Shown here: positions 6,983-15,004 of the stretch, piece after piece | How positions within the stretch are numbered: position 1 is the stretch's first letter | Layout: every line of letters begins with the position of its first letter | IMG/VR virus record: IMGVR_UViG_3300031565_000132 | Coordinates: 1 to 39,552 of that record | Source of the DNA: a virus | Reading direction: 5' to 3' (one strand) | Length of the DNA: 39,552 nucleotides | The notes under the pieces: generated by a model | Databases searched by the model: none | The model's input: only the letters and a program-made list of their open reading frames with translations | What the model was told of the DNA's origin: nothing | Translations under genes and position numbers: made by a program

Positions 6983-7346
6983 CGCGGTGGTCGGACAGAT
7001 GGTACAGTTCCGGGTGGGCGAGGACCGGTGGTTGCCGCTGCTGACCCTACGGTGTCTCAATGGCCTTGTCTCGGGGTGGATCATTACCGATGGCCGAGAC
7101 GATGGCGGCGAAACCTGGATCACGCGGAATGCGTTTTACCGGCCGACCAAGGATGCCCCGTGGGTGTGGGTGGACGCGGCGACCGCAGGCTTGAGTATCG
7201 GCCAATGGAGAGAGGGACCAGATGCGACTCACCATACCGGACGACCTCGTAGAGGTGTTTCAGCCCCAAGCGTCAGCCAAGGAGCCCGTCGAGAAGCTGT
7301 TACTGCAGCAATTAACCAAGTTCTCCCACGTACCGGTACGCGATAG
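6933..7346 (+). CDS. Unknown protein overlapping the terminase end
   Basis: The ATG at 6933 lies inside the last 50 bases of the terminase gene and has a good AGGAGAG site at 6922-6928. The product is up to 137 residues. Residues about 18-85 look like a compact beta domain rich in Trp (W-L-P-L-L-T-L-R, W-I-I-T, W-V-W-V). The last 42 residues overlap the next gene out of frame and are Arg/Ser-rich, so the true C-terminus may be a passive extension. No family recognised. Confidence 0.55.
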   Translation: MAKASSTGGAGRKTSSNAVVGQMVQFRVGEDRWLPLLTLRCLNGLVSGWIITDGRDDGGETWITRNAFYRPTKDAPWVWVDAATAGLSIGQWREGPDATHHTGRPRRGVSAPSVSQGARREAVTAAINQVLPRTGTR

Positions 7347-7608
7347 AGTCCTCATCATTGATGGGGCCGCGCGTGACGACCTGGAGCAGCTTCTGCACGG
7401 GCCGTCGCTGACGACGGCGGCCGACCTGGTGAATCGGGTGCGGGCGCTGATCGACGTGAAGATTGAAGGCGTGAATGTGGCGCTGACGTTGGCGCAGCTC
7501 GAGCAGCTCGTCGGCCGTGCAGAGAAGCTCGGGAAGACCCCGGAGGCGCTGATCGAGGAAACGGTGGCGCAGATGGCCACCCAGTTCTTCGACTACGCGA
7601 GTATCTGA
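7222..7608 (+). CDS. Unknown helical protein upstream of portal
   Basis: 128 residues from an ATG preceded by a purine-rich gagagaggg site. It overlaps the previous ORF by 125 bases, and its amino-acid composition is the more protein-like of the two in that stretch. Predicted mostly helical (A-L-T-L-A-Q-L-E-Q-L-V-G-R-A-E-K-L), ending F-F-D-Y-A-S-I. No family recognised. Its stop overlaps the next ATG (TGATG). Confidence 0.6.
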   Translation: MRLTIPDDLVEVFQPQASAKEPVEKLLLQQLTKFSHVPVRDRVLIIDGAARDDLEQLLHGPSLTTAADLVNRVRALIDVKIEGVNVALTLAQLEQLVGRAEKLGKTPEALIEETVAQMATQFFDYASI

Positions 7609-8027
7609 TGGCCCTCCATGATTTCCGGTGCGCGTCCTGCGGCTACATCTTGCGTGACCACAACGTGCCGATTGCGCTCGGGGCCAGGCGGGGGGCGCCG
7701 TCGTGTCCGTGCAGCCTGTCCACGACGATGGACTGGGTACCACAGCTCGGCTCGTTCGACGCCTTCACCGCATTCACGGCGGATGTCAACGGGACGCCGA
7801 CGCAGATCGACTCCCTCCATACGCTCCGCGCGGTCGAGCGCGAGACGGAACGGAAGTTCCGTGACGGGATTGGCCAACCGCTCGTCTGGCGTGACCTCTC
7901 TCAGAACAGCAGTAACCGCGACGTGAACAGCTTTGGGCCGTCCCCACAGCCCACGTTCGAGACGCATAACCGTCGTGGTATCCCGTTCATCACGAGGCGA
8001 GACGGACGACCACTCAATGGCGAATGA
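7608..8027 (+). CDS. FmdB-like zinc-ribbon protein
   Basis: 139 residues. The start overlaps the previous stop as TGATG. The N-terminal 50 residues carry C8-A-S-C11 and a later C33-P-C35 pair after H-D-F-R, similar to the FmdB-type zinc ribbon (x-Y/F-x-C-x-x-C-G) found in small phage and bacterial proteins. The rest is polar and ends R-R-D-G-R-P-L-N-G-E. It may bind DNA or another virion component; its place immediately before the portal suggests a packaging- or head-related role. The start of the portal gene overlaps its last 11 bases. Confidence 0.6.
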   Translation: MALHDFRCASCGYILRDHNVPIALGARRGAPSCPCSLSTTMDWVPQLGSFDAFTAFTADVNGTPTQIDSLHTLRAVERETERKFRDGIGQPLVWRDLSQNSSNRDVNSFGPSPQPTFETHNRRGIPFITRRDGRPLNGE

Positions 8028-10044
8028 CCCTCTACTCGACGGCGTCCTTCCCTCCATGGGCTCGGGGCAGCATTTCTTCGAGAAAGGTGACCCGCGTGTC
8101 CTGGGCTGGCTCCGCGAGGCCATCACCGAGGGCGAGCGGATCAACAAGTCAGACCCGGCCTACGAACGCATGGACCAGGCGGCGACCTATGTCATGGGTG
8201 AGCAGATGGACAGCGACCGGCCGTCCTACCTGCCCAAGGTGGTGGTCAACCAGACCAAGAAGAGCATCCGCGCGCACGTCTCAGCCCTGACCGACCTGAA
8301 ACCGCTCTTCTCCTTTCATTGCGGCAACCCGGCCTACGAACAACAGTCCTACCTCCTGAACAAGCTGGTCGTCATGTGGTGGACGAACACGTTCGCCGAC
8401 CTCGACCTGGCCGACGTGATCCGCTACTCCCTCACCATGGGCGCGGGCGACTGCGTGGTGGAATACGACAACCACTACGGCAATTACGGGGACAACCGCC
8501 TCATCCCGCGAGACGCGCGAGACACGCTGCCGATCCGGCCCAGCCGCGAACGCTCGATCCAGACCTGGGAAGGCGTCGTGATCCGCGAGGCGCACAGTCC
8601 GAACGTGCTCCGCGGCATGTTCCCCGACAAGGCGCATCTCCTGAAGCCCGACTCGGAAGGCCAACGGTTTGGGGCGTCGGCGACGAAGTTCCGCCGCCTG
8701 GTGAAACAGGTGGTGACCCCCACGATCTTTGATCGACTGCAGTCAGGGCCGACCCAGACCGGCAGTGGCGTGTCGCCCGAGCTCACGCTCTACCGGGTCT
8801 TCCTGACCGACCGTTCCGTCAATGCGACGTTGGGACCGGTGCTGATGGGCAAGCCGGGCACGAGCTGGGCCTACATGGTGCAACCCGGCGAGCGGCTCTA
8901 CCCACGCAAGCGTCTCATCGTAGCGACGGAGACGGTCATCCTCTACGACGGGCCGAGTCCGTACTGGCACGGGATGTTCCCGATCTCCCGGCTCCGCCTG
9001 GACCCGTGGCCCTGGCTCTTCTTCGGCCTGGGCCTCACGCACGACCTGAAGCCGATGCAGGACGGCTTGAACACCATCGTGAATGACTTCATCTCCACGT
9101 TCAGTCAATGGGTGAACCGTGGCGTCATTGCGGACAAGAACGCGGTGCCGGAGTCGCTGCTCCGTCGGTTCGACCCGCGGCGCAAGAACTGGAAGATGAA
9201 ACTGAACCCGACGTACGGCGAGGGATTCAAATTGGCGGATGGGCCGACCTTGCCGCCCTGGTCGATGGAGTTCCTCCAGATGTTGTTCACCAAGTTTGAC
9301 GAACACTCGGGGACGGCCAACCTCCAGGCGCTGATGCAACTGCGGCAGATGCCCGGGGCCGACACTATCCAGAAGTACTACGAAGCCATGACACCGGAGC
9401 TCCGGCTGGAAGGGCGGCTCATCGAAGCCTTTCTCCGTGACGTGGCCGACATGATCAAGGTGAACATCTTCCAGTACTACTCGACCTCCCGGCGGATGAT
9501 GATGCTGGGGGAGCAGGGGTTGGCGCTCGAAGACCTGGACTACGACCCGGGGACGCTGGTGCCGGCGATGACCCCCGACATGGAGGGGTACACCCCGGAG
9601 CTCGACAAGAAGCATTCGCGGGACGTGCGCGCCCAGTATTTCCAGCGGCTCTTCACCTTCTCGGTCGAACCGAACTCGATTCTTGCCATGAACGCGGTCG
9701 AGAAGAAGATGGAAGGCTTCCAGATGTTCCGTATGGGCGTCATGGATTTCTGGACGTTCCACGAGCGGATGCAGACGCCGAACGTCGGGTCGCCGCCGGC
9801 CGTGCCGTTGCCGCCGAAGGATCCGCAGAACCCCGACCCGAACACCGCGGTCATGGATCCGATGACGGGGATGCCGACCGGGATGGAGATGCGCGTACCC
9901 GAGACGATCACGGAACGGCTCATGGCGCAGATGTCGATGGGGCTCGGCCAGGGGGAGAGCGGGGGAGGCCGCAAGCCGTCAGGCCAGGAGCCGCCAGACC
10001 TGGAACAGAAGTCAGATGGTCGAACGACCATTACGGAGAGCTGA
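8017..10044 (+). CDS. Portal protein
   Basis: 675 residues. I chose the ATG at 8017, which overlaps the previous stop; the in-frame start at 7933 would lie inside the preceding gene. Portals form the dodecameric ring through which DNA enters and leaves the head. Support comes from length, position after the terminase and before scaffold and capsid, and portal-like features. These are an N-terminal R-M-D-Q-A-A-T-Y region, P-K-V-V-V-N-Q-T-K-K, a Trp-rich core (P-W-P-W-L-F-F-G-L-G) and a long helical middle. The C-terminus (about 590-675) is Pro/Met/Gly-rich and probably disordered. The size suits a podovirus-like portal. Confidence 0.82.
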   Translation: MANDPLLDGVLPSMGSGQHFFEKGDPRVLGWLREAITEGERINKSDPAYERMDQAATYVMGEQMDSDRPSYLPKVVVNQTKKSIRAHVSALTDLKPLFSFHCGNPAYEQQSYLLNKLVVMWWTNTFADLDLADVIRYSLTMGAGDCVVEYDNHYGNYGDNRLIPRDARDTLPIRPSRERSIQTWEGVVIREAHSPNVLRGMFPDKAHLLKPDSEGQRFGASATKFRRLVKQVVTPTIFDRLQSGPTQTGSGVSPELTLYRVFLTDRSVNATLGPVLMGKPGTSWAYMVQPGERLYPRKRLIVATETVILYDGPSPYWHGMFPISRLRLDPWPWLFFGLGLTHDLKPMQDGLNTIVNDFISTFSQWVNRGVIADKNAVPESLLRRFDPRRKNWKMKLNPTYGEGFKLADGPTLPPWSMEFLQMLFTKFDEHSGTANLQALMQLRQMPGADTIQKYYEAMTPELRLEGRLIEAFLRDVADMIKVNIFQYYSTSRRMMMLGEQGLALEDLDYDPGTLVPAMTPDMEGYTPELDKKHSRDVRAQYFQRLFTFSVEPNSILAMNAVEKKMEGFQMFRMGVMDFWTFHERMQTPNVGSPPAVPLPPKDPQNPDPNTAVMDPMTGMPTGMEMRVPETITERLMAQMSMGLGQGESGGGRKPSGQEPPDLEQKSDGRTTITES

Positions 10045-10256
10045 TGACCGTTGCTGACGAGGTGCAGTCGGCTTGTCATCTCTTCGAAGATTGCGACACG
10101 GAAACACCGCTGGGGTTCGGGGACATCCTTGACCGCTTGAAGCGCCAGGGGTTCACCGGGGCGGTGACGTTTCACTTCCGGCACGGTCGCCCGCAGCTCA
10201 TGGAATTGGGCCCGCCGGTGCGGTTGAAGGTGGGGCGTGTTGACAGAATAGCGTAA
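10044..10256 (+). CDS. Unknown 70-residue protein
   Basis: The ATG overlaps the portal TGA (TGATG). The product has an acidic N-terminal helix (A-C-H-L-F-E-D-C-D), a second helix (D-I-L-D-R-L-K-R-Q-G-F) and two strands ending V-R-L-K-V-G-R-V. Its last 17 bases contain the TTGACA of a possible promoter. No family recognised. Confidence 0.6.
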   Translation: MTVADEVQSACHLFEDCDTETPLGFGDILDRLKRQGFTGAVTFHFRHGRPQLMELGPPVRLKVGRVDRIA

Positions 10257-10269
10257 CTGCCTCCATACT
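10240..10269 (+). promoter_or_regulatory. Candidate sigma70-type promoter
   Basis: A perfect TTGACA at 10240-10245 is followed, after 18 bases, by CATACT at 10264-10269 (four of six matches to TATAAT). It overlaps the end of the upstream gene and would start transcription near 10275-10277, just ahead of a structured intergenic stretch that ends in a strong terminator. No experimental support; the host's promoter preference is unknown. Confidence 0.45.
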
Positions 10270-10275
10270 CGGCAA

Positions 10276-10363
10276 CAGTAACCCTTGGGGTCCATGGTCT
10301 GAGGCCTCGCATCAGACTACGACTCCTGCTCAGGATGCCCGTCCTGCAGCAGGAGTCTTTTTT
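10276..10363 (+). ncRNA. Candidate small RNA between portal and scaffold modules
   Basis: The putative start near 10276 and the T-tract end at 10363 define an RNA of about 88 bases. It can fold into a short hairpin (ACCC 10281-10284 with GGGT 10288-10291), a second hairpin (GTCTGA 10297-10302 with TCAGAC 10312-10317), and the terminator stem at 10321-10357. No tRNA cloverleaf or known riboswitch is evident. The alternative is simply the terminator of the portal operon. Confidence 0.35.
10321..10363 (+). terminator. Strong rho-independent terminator
   Basis: The left arm at 10321-10335 pairs fully with the right arm at 10342-10357 apart from one bulged G. The stem is 15 base pairs, the loop is TGCCCG, and six Ts follow at 10358-10363. 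It separates the terminase/portal genes from the scaffold/capsid genes. Confidence 0.9.
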
Positions 10364-10374
10364 CGTACAGGGCG

Positions 10375-10563
10375 ATGGAAGGTCTTGGGTTAATGAAAGA
10401 CCGTGCCCCGCGGAACGCGGAGAAGATTGGCGCCACGCCGAAGCGTGCGTATCGGGAAGACCCCGAAGTGTCTGGGCAGAAACTCTCAACACCCAAACCG
10501 TTTACGAAACAGCGGGCCTCGAAGTCGCAAGCATCGTCACGCAGCCTACGGAGGAAACGATGA
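10375..10563 (+). CDS. Small very basic protein
   Basis: 62 residues from the ATG at 10375, or 56 from the ATG at 10393, which has GGAAGG upstream. The product is rich in Lys, Arg and Ser and ends S-L-R-R-K-R, so it could bind nucleic acid. Its TGA overlaps the ATG of the next gene (10560). It begins 12 bases after the terminator. Small, so coding status rests mainly on the coupled overlap. Confidence 0.45.
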   Translation: MEGLGLMKDRAPRNAEKIGATPKRAYREDPEVSGQKLSTPKPFTKQRASKSQASSRSLRRKR

Positions 10564-10664
10564 AGAAAACAAGTTCTGGCGGCAAGGGCAGCATCAAGGT
10601 GGGCAAGGGCGGCGGCGCCATCCTCACCCCGTTCAAGGACAAAGTCGTCGACGGAAAGAAATAG
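10560..10664 (+). CDS. 34-residue Gly/Lys-rich peptide
   Basis: The ATG at 10560 has an excellent GGAGG site five bases upstream and overlaps the previous stop (ATGA). The product is G-K-G-S-I-K-V-G-K-G-G-G-like with nine lysines and ends D-G-K-K. The strong ribosome-binding site next to the scaffold/capsid genes suggests a real, well-expressed peptide. Function unknown; DNA-associated virion peptide is one guess. Confidence 0.6.
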   Translation: MKKTSSGGKGSIKVGKGGGAILTPFKDKVVDGKK

Positions 10665-10667
10665 TCC

Positions 10668-11030
10668 ATGCCTGACATGATGGACTATCCACCGCCGACT
10701 CCCGGCAGCATCGGTGGCGCCCCACCCGGCGGCGGGATGGGCGGCGGCGGTGTCCCGGGCGGCATGGGCGGCATGGGCGAAATGGCCCCAGCCCCCCAAG
10801 GCCTCCCCCCAGAAGTGCTGCAAGGCATCATGGGACTCGCCGACCAGATCGACCAGTCGATCCTCGCGCTCGCGCAAGCGATGCCGACGGCCGCGGCCGG
10901 TCTGGGACAAGCCCGCGAGATCATTCAGAACGAACTCGCAAAGATGCTCCAGTCCGATGCGTCGGCCATGTCGCCGACGAACGTCGGATCGCAGTTCCCT
11001 GGCGGAGGCTTCTCCCAAGGGCTCGTGTAG
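10668..11030 (+). CDS. Gly/Met/Pro-rich small virion-type protein
   Basis: 120 residues from the ATG at 10668, three bases after the previous stop. Residues 8-45 are low-complexity Gly, Pro and Met. Residues about 46-97 are helical (L-P-P-E-V-L-Q-G-I-M-G-L-A), with an I-I-Q-N-E-L-A-K-M-L amphipathic helix, followed by a Gly-rich end. It precedes the scaffold gene, so a head-assembly role is likely, but I recognise no family. Confidence 0.6.
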   Translation: MPDMMDYPPPTPGSIGGAPPGGGMGGGGVPGGMGGMGEMAPAPQGLPPEVLQGIMGLADQIDQSILALAQAMPTAAAGLGQAREIIQNELAKMLQSDASAMSPTNVGSQFPGGGFSQGLV

Positions 11031-11171
11031 CACCGTTCAACCACCGCCGTGCCCACGGCGTGTGCCGCTCAGACCCGATTCGATCACTGGCCGAGGTTGT
11101 CCTTCAGGTCGACGTGTGGCTGCTTGCCCCGATTCGGGAGGCGCCAGAGCGCGACTGGCGGAGGTTGTGGA
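11031..11171 (+). other. Intergenic leader before the scaffold gene
   Basis: 141 bases without a convincing gene. It contains a 7-bp inverted repeat with a 2-base loop (11045-11051 with 11054-11060), not followed by a T-tract. It ends with the GGAGG of the scaffold ribosome-binding site (11160-11164). I see no good promoter. Confidence 0.4.
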
Positions 11172-11957
11172 ATGGCCAAGAAACTAACACGAGTAGAAGC
11201 CGGCAACGAGTACGTCGAGAGTATCCTCGCGCGATTGCCCGAGGAAGTACGCGAGATCGCGGCCAGCAAGGTGTTTACCGACGACGTGCGAAACGAACTC
11301 GGCGAACGCTCGCTGCGGCAAGTGGAGTTCTCGCGGTTAGCGGACGAAACACGGATGGCCCGAGAGACGGCCGAGAAGTGGAAGTCCAACCTCGACGGCT
11401 GGTACGCCGGGAAACAGCAGGATCTCGAAGAACTGGATCGGTTGCGAACGAAACTGGCCGAGGCGCCGGCCGCATCGGCGGTTGACGACCTGGACGTTGA
11501 TGACTTCGGGGACCGTCGTCCCCCGGCCGTTGATACCAGCAAGTTCGTGTCCCGCGAGGACATGGCGCAGCAGATGCTGCAGATCCAGAAGGACGGTCTG
11601 GCGCTGATGTCGCTCACCCCCACGTTGTCCGTGAAGCACCTTCGGGAGTTCGATGAAGTGCTCGAGATCCAGAAGGTCGTGGAACACGCACAAGCCAAGG
11701 GGATGCGACTCGAGTCGGCGTACGACGACATGGTATCCGGGCGGCGCGAAGAAGTGCGCCTGGCCAGCGTGGAGTCGCAGATTGCCAAGGCCCGTGAAGA
11801 GGGCCGGCAGGAAGCCATTCGCAATTCACAGTCGATGCCGTACCCCGTGAGCTCTACGGAGCCCACGACGCTCGACGGACTCAAGCCCGATTTCCAGAAG
11901 GGCCAGGCCTTGGATGCGGCAGTCAATGACTTTTACACCAACCAACAGTCCTCGTAG
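11172..11957 (+). CDS. Putative capsid scaffolding protein
   Basis: 261 residues from the ATG at 11172, which has GGAGG seven bases upstream; the in-frame GTG at 11049 lies in the leader. Almost entirely charged helix and coiled coil (residues about 8-100 and 120-225, with R-M-A-R-E-T-A-E-K-W and S-Q-I-A-K-A-R-E-E-G). An acidic linker (D-D-L-D-V-D-D-F-G-D) occurs near 108-118, and the C-terminus is polar. Scaffolds guide coat assembly into the prohead. Composition, size and position directly before the major capsid gene support the call. Confidence 0.75.
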   Translation: MAKKLTRVEAGNEYVESILARLPEEVREIAASKVFTDDVRNELGERSLRQVEFSRLADETRMARETAEKWKSNLDGWYAGKQQDLEELDRLRTKLAEAPAASAVDDLDVDDFGDRRPPAVDTSKFVSREDMAQQMLQIQKDGLALMSLTPTLSVKHLREFDEVLEIQKVVEHAQAKGMRLESAYDDMVSGRREEVRLASVESQIAKAREEGRQEAIRNSQSMPYPVSSTEPTTLDGLKPDFQKGQALDAAVNDFYTNQQSS

Positions 11958-11997
11958 TTCGTTGCGCGCGGCGTGACCAGCGGGGATGGAGTGACAC

Positions 11998-13056
11998 ATG
12001 GCTGCACCACAACTTGACGAAGTCAACACTGGCGTCAGTAAGCACATCATGCCCGGTCTTGTGGATAACTTCTTCAAGAACGGTCCCGTGATGGCGTATG
12101 CCAAGCGCAACCGGATGAAGCCGTGGCCGGGTGGCCCGCAGATTCAGGAAAACTTTCTGTACAAGCCCATGAAGGGTGGCGCGTACACGAAGGGCGCACA
12201 GTTCGACATCACCAAGCTCCAGACGAAGACCGGGTTGCTGTTCGACCCGCGGTTCTACGAGGTCAACGTCACGGAGTACACGGAAGATGTCGAAGTCATC
12301 ATCCGTGGGCCGGAGTCGGTCTACAGCCTGGTCCAGGTCGACCTCTCGAATGCGGCCCTGACCTTGTCGGCCATTCTCGAGATCGCTATCTACAAGCACG
12401 GGCAGGCCATCGCGGGCGACGACCGGTCGACCGAGATGAACGGCTTCTCGGAGGCGCTGTCGGACGGGGTGAACGCCAACTACGACGGCAACACCTACGC
12501 CTCCTACGGTGGCCAGACGCGAGCCGACGTCAGTCCGGCGCTGAACTCGCCGTCGGGCCTCATTGCCGCCAACGTCAATGGGGGCATCACCTACCACGTC
12601 CTCGAGCATAGCTACATGAGCTGCGTGATCGGGGAAGAGCATCCGAAGCTGGGCGTCACCACGAATCGCTGCATGGGGTTCATCAACGAGAACTTCCAGC
12701 CACAACAGCGGATCGACACGATGGAGCCCAACATCGGCTGGCCGGGCTTGAAGTTCAAGAACTCCACGATTCTCGTGTCGCAGTACGCGCCCGGGATCGA
12801 CGGAGTGAATGACCCAGACCTCGGCGATTACTCGCTGGCTGGCGGAGAAACCTTCCACTGGCTGAATCCTGGTGGGGAAGGCGAAGATGCGTTCTTCCGC
12901 CTCCATACCTCGACGTCACCGAAGTACGCCTTCGGCTTCACCGGGTTCAAAGTGGCTCAGGACTCGACAGTCGTGGCAGGACAGATTCTGTGGAGCGGAA
13001 ACTTCACGGTGCGTGCGCCGCGCCTGATGAGGATTCTCCATGGCATCACCAAGTAG
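11998..13056 (+). CDS. Major capsid protein
   Basis: 352 residues; the start follows a ggatggag site. It forms the icosahedral shell. The call rests on length, order (scaffold, this gene, decoration-like genes) and content. There are N-terminal helices, a beta-rich loop (G-A-Q-F-D-I-T-K-L-Q-T-K-T-G), an A-D-V-S-P-A-L-N-S-P region and a C-terminal strand-rich part ending N-F-T-V-R-A-P-R-L-M-R-I. An HK97-type fold is expected for any tailed phage coat but is not read directly here. The codon pattern is rich in C-ending codons, as expected of an abundant protein. Confidence 0.82.
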   Translation: MAAPQLDEVNTGVSKHIMPGLVDNFFKNGPVMAYAKRNRMKPWPGGPQIQENFLYKPMKGGAYTKGAQFDITKLQTKTGLLFDPRFYEVNVTEYTEDVEVIIRGPESVYSLVQVDLSNAALTLSAILEIAIYKHGQAIAGDDRSTEMNGFSEALSDGVNANYDGNTYASYGGQTRADVSPALNSPSGLIAANVNGGITYHVLEHSYMSCVIGEEHPKLGVTTNRCMGFINENFQPQQRIDTMEPNIGWPGLKFKNSTILVSQYAPGIDGVNDPDLGDYSLAGGETFHWLNPGGEGEDAFFRLHTSTSPKYAFGFTGFKVAQDSTVVAGQILWSGNFTVRAPRLMRILHGITK

Positions 13057-13068
13057 GAGAGAGGCCAC

Positions 13069-13626
13069 ATGAGCCCGAACAACATCAGACAGCAGGGCGT
13101 GTTCGTCAGCACGGGCGATCCCGAAACCGTCGACGATGCGTCGATGTACGCCCCCGGCACGTTGGGTGCCAGGGTCACGGTCAAGCAGCCCACGCGCGGG
13201 GCCGCGGGTGCCGAAGACTACCGCTACAAGACCTACCAGTATGTGCGGGGTGACAGCTCGATGTCGGTCACGCCGTTCAAAGGGGCGGTCATGTGGTGGG
13301 CCGACAAGACGGCCTACCAGGTCACGACGGATCCGACCAAGCTGGGTCGGGGACGGGTGGCCGGGATTTGCCAGAGCGCGCCAGGCGCGGGCAACTTCTT
13401 CTACGTGCAAACGCAGGGGCCGGGCATCGTCAAGTTCATTGACGGGGTCACCGCAGCGCCGTCTGATGACGGACTGATCGTGGTGCCGTCAGCCACGGCC
13501 GGGAAGGCGGATGCGCTGGCGGCCGGCTCGGCTGCGACGTATCCGGCCATCGGCGTGACCGCGGGGGCGCTGCAGGGCGGCACGTCTGAAGCGGTGGTCG
13601 ACCTGGACGTGCCAGAGACACCGTAA
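13069..13626 (+). CDS. Putative head decoration/stabilisation protein
   Basis: 185 residues; AGGAGAG upstream. Mostly beta. The tail end reads V-V-P-S-A-T-A-G-K-A-D followed by a Y-P-A-I-G-V-T-A-G strand, a pattern seen in small capsid-stabilising proteins that expose a variable, replaceable value. It directly follows the major capsid gene, the usual place for a decoration protein. I cannot name the family. Confidence 0.55.
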   Translation: MSPNNIRQQGVFVSTGDPETVDDASMYAPGTLGARVTVKQPTRGAAGAEDYRYKTYQYVRGDSSMSVTPFKGAVMWWADKTAYQVTTDPTKLGRGRVAGICQSAPGAGNFFYVQTQGPGIVKFIDGVTAAPSDDGLIVVPSATAGKADALAAGSAATYPAIGVTAGALQGGTSEAVVDLDVPETP

Positions 13627-13644
13627 GCGGGAGGATGGACTCAG

Positions 13645-13959
13645 ATGGCAACGATTGACCTGACGGTAGTGCGACCCTTTGACGCGGCGGGTGTTCGACG
13701 CCGGGTGATCGGGCAGTACACCGGTCCCGCTTCGTATGTCGCTGGGGGTGACGCACTCCTGGCGAACGAGCTCAAGCTGGGCACGATCGAGAAATTGACC
13801 TTCGAGAACGCGATCAACGTCACGCCCAACAACCGACTCCTGACCTATGACCACACGAACGAGAAGGTGGTCTGGATCATTCCCGATACGGGGTCGGAAG
13901 TGGCGGGGGCGGTGGATCTCTCGGGGTTCAGTGCTCGGTTCGAAGCGATCGGTATGTGA
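13645..13959 (+). CDS. Small capsid-region structural protein
   Basis: 104 residues; the ATG at 13645 follows a GGGAGGA site. Beta-rich (T-I-D-L-T-V-V-R-P-F, V-V-W-I-I-P-D-T) and without cysteine. It sits between the decoration-like protein and the connector-like protein, so it is likely a virion component. Family not recognised. Confidence 0.6.
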   Translation: MATIDLTVVRPFDAAGVRRRVIGQYTGPASYVAGGDALLANELKLGTIEKLTFENAINVTPNNRLLTYDHTNEKVVWIIPDTGSEVAGAVDLSGFSARFEAIGM

Positions 13960-13969
13960 GAGCACGGGC

Positions 13970-14037
13970 CAGGGGGCTTTCTTATGGGCCTCGGGATTGG
14001 TGCTGACGCCTCGGCCGCTCGAGTAGTGAGCCCCCTG
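13970..14037 (+). promoter_or_regulatory. Long-range inverted repeat between head genes
   Basis: CAGGGGGCT at 13970-13978 is perfectly complementary to AGCCCCCTG at 14029-14037, closing a 50-base loop that contains two copies of GCCTCGG. The left arm contains a G5 run that could be a ribosome-binding site for a 21-codon ORF (13984-14049). There is no T-tract, so it is not a typical terminator. It may control translation of the connector-like gene that follows. Confidence 0.4.
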
Positions 14038-14055
14038 CTTCCGTGGTAAGGGATT

Positions 14056-14994
14056 GTGGATACGTTCGAAGATGTCTGGCGCAAGGTCAAACTGCATGTG
14101 CCACTCGCTGACGCGCTGTTGTGTCAGGAGTGGGTGCAGGCGTCCTGGCGTCGATTGTGTGACAAACGTCCGTGGTCGTGGTTGCGCTCGGAGAACGAGA
14201 TCATCACCAACGACCAGGTCACGGGCACGGTTGACATCACACGATCTTCGGCAACGGTGACCGGCGTCGGCCTGGTCTTCGCCGCGTCCGATGTGGACCG
14301 GCAGTTCCGGGTGGGCACCAATCAGCCGATCTACACGATTACCGCGGTCGACCTCGGGTTGAACACGGCCACGTTGGACCGGGTCTACGGTGGCCCGACG
14401 GCGACGGCCACGGCGGGCGTCGTGCTGGATGCGTATGTCACCATGCCGGCAGACTTCGGCCGGTTTCTGGGGGTGTTGGATCCGCAGAATGGCTGGCAAC
14501 TACGGTGGTGGATTACGGAAGATGAACTCAACCTGTGGGATGCCCAGCGATCGTCCACCGGAACCCCGTGGGCTCTGGTGGCTCGTCGGCTGGCGTCTAC
14601 CACGGCCTTGGATGGTCGCGCGCAGTATGAGCTCTGGCCGTATGCAACGGCCGCCAAGAACTATCCGTTCTACTACATTCGACGACCTCCAGCCTTACAG
14701 GATTCGTCGACGTTCGAAGGTGTCTTGGCCGACCGCGGGGATCTGATCATCTTGGCGGCATTGGCGGAGGCGGCTGAATGGCCTGGGTTGGAGGACCGGA
14801 AGAATCCGTACTTCAATTTACGCCTGGCCGAGATCAAGCGGAAGCAGCTCGTCGAGGAATTGGCGCTGCTCGAGCTCCGCGACGAGGAAGTGTATATGAC
14901 CTGGCTGGAGACGGTGTCGTGGATCAATCGCGGACGCGCCCCGATCGATAGCCGGTATCTCCAGTCGCATGACGTGCCGTTCGCGGCTGGGTAA
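14056..14994 (+). CDS. Connector/neck-like virion protein
   Basis: 312 residues from a GTG at 14056 with AAGGG upstream. The N-terminal helices contain a W-V-Q-A-S-W-R-R-L motif, residues about 50-130 form a beta domain with repeated T-A-T strands, and the rest is helix-strand mixed with a helical C-terminus (A-L-A-E-A-A-E-W-P-G-L-E). The layout resembles the adaptor proteins that dock under the portal in short-tailed phages. Two other proteins (30121 and 30831) have a similar shape. The adaptor role is inferred from layout and position. Confidence 0.5.
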   Translation: MDTFEDVWRKVKLHVPLADALLCQEWVQASWRRLCDKRPWSWLRSENEIITNDQVTGTVDITRSSATVTGVGLVFAASDVDRQFRVGTNQPIYTITAVDLGLNTATLDRVYGGPTATATAGVVLDAYVTMPADFGRFLGVLDPQNGWQLRWWITEDELNLWDAQRSSTGTPWALVARRLASTTALDGRAQYELWPYATAAKNYPFYYIRRPPALQDSSTFEGVLADRGDLIILAALAEAAEWPGLEDRKNPYFNLRLAEIKRKQLVEELALLELRDEEVYMTWLETVSWINRGRAPIDSRYLQSHDVPFAAG

Positions 14995-15004
14995 AGGAGA
15001 AACC

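Noticed and set aside
10257-10374. tRNA gene in the portal-scaffold gap
   Set aside because: Hairpins are present but there is no cloverleaf, no T-loop consensus and no CCA-type 3' end.
11045-11060. Terminator before the scaffold gene
   Set aside because: The 7-bp inverted repeat has a 2-base loop and no following T-tract.
11060-11485. 141-residue + strand ORF starting in the scaffold leader
   Set aside because: The first 40 codons look possible, but the rest is an Arg-rich frame inside the scaffold gene, with no good ribosome-binding site at 11060.
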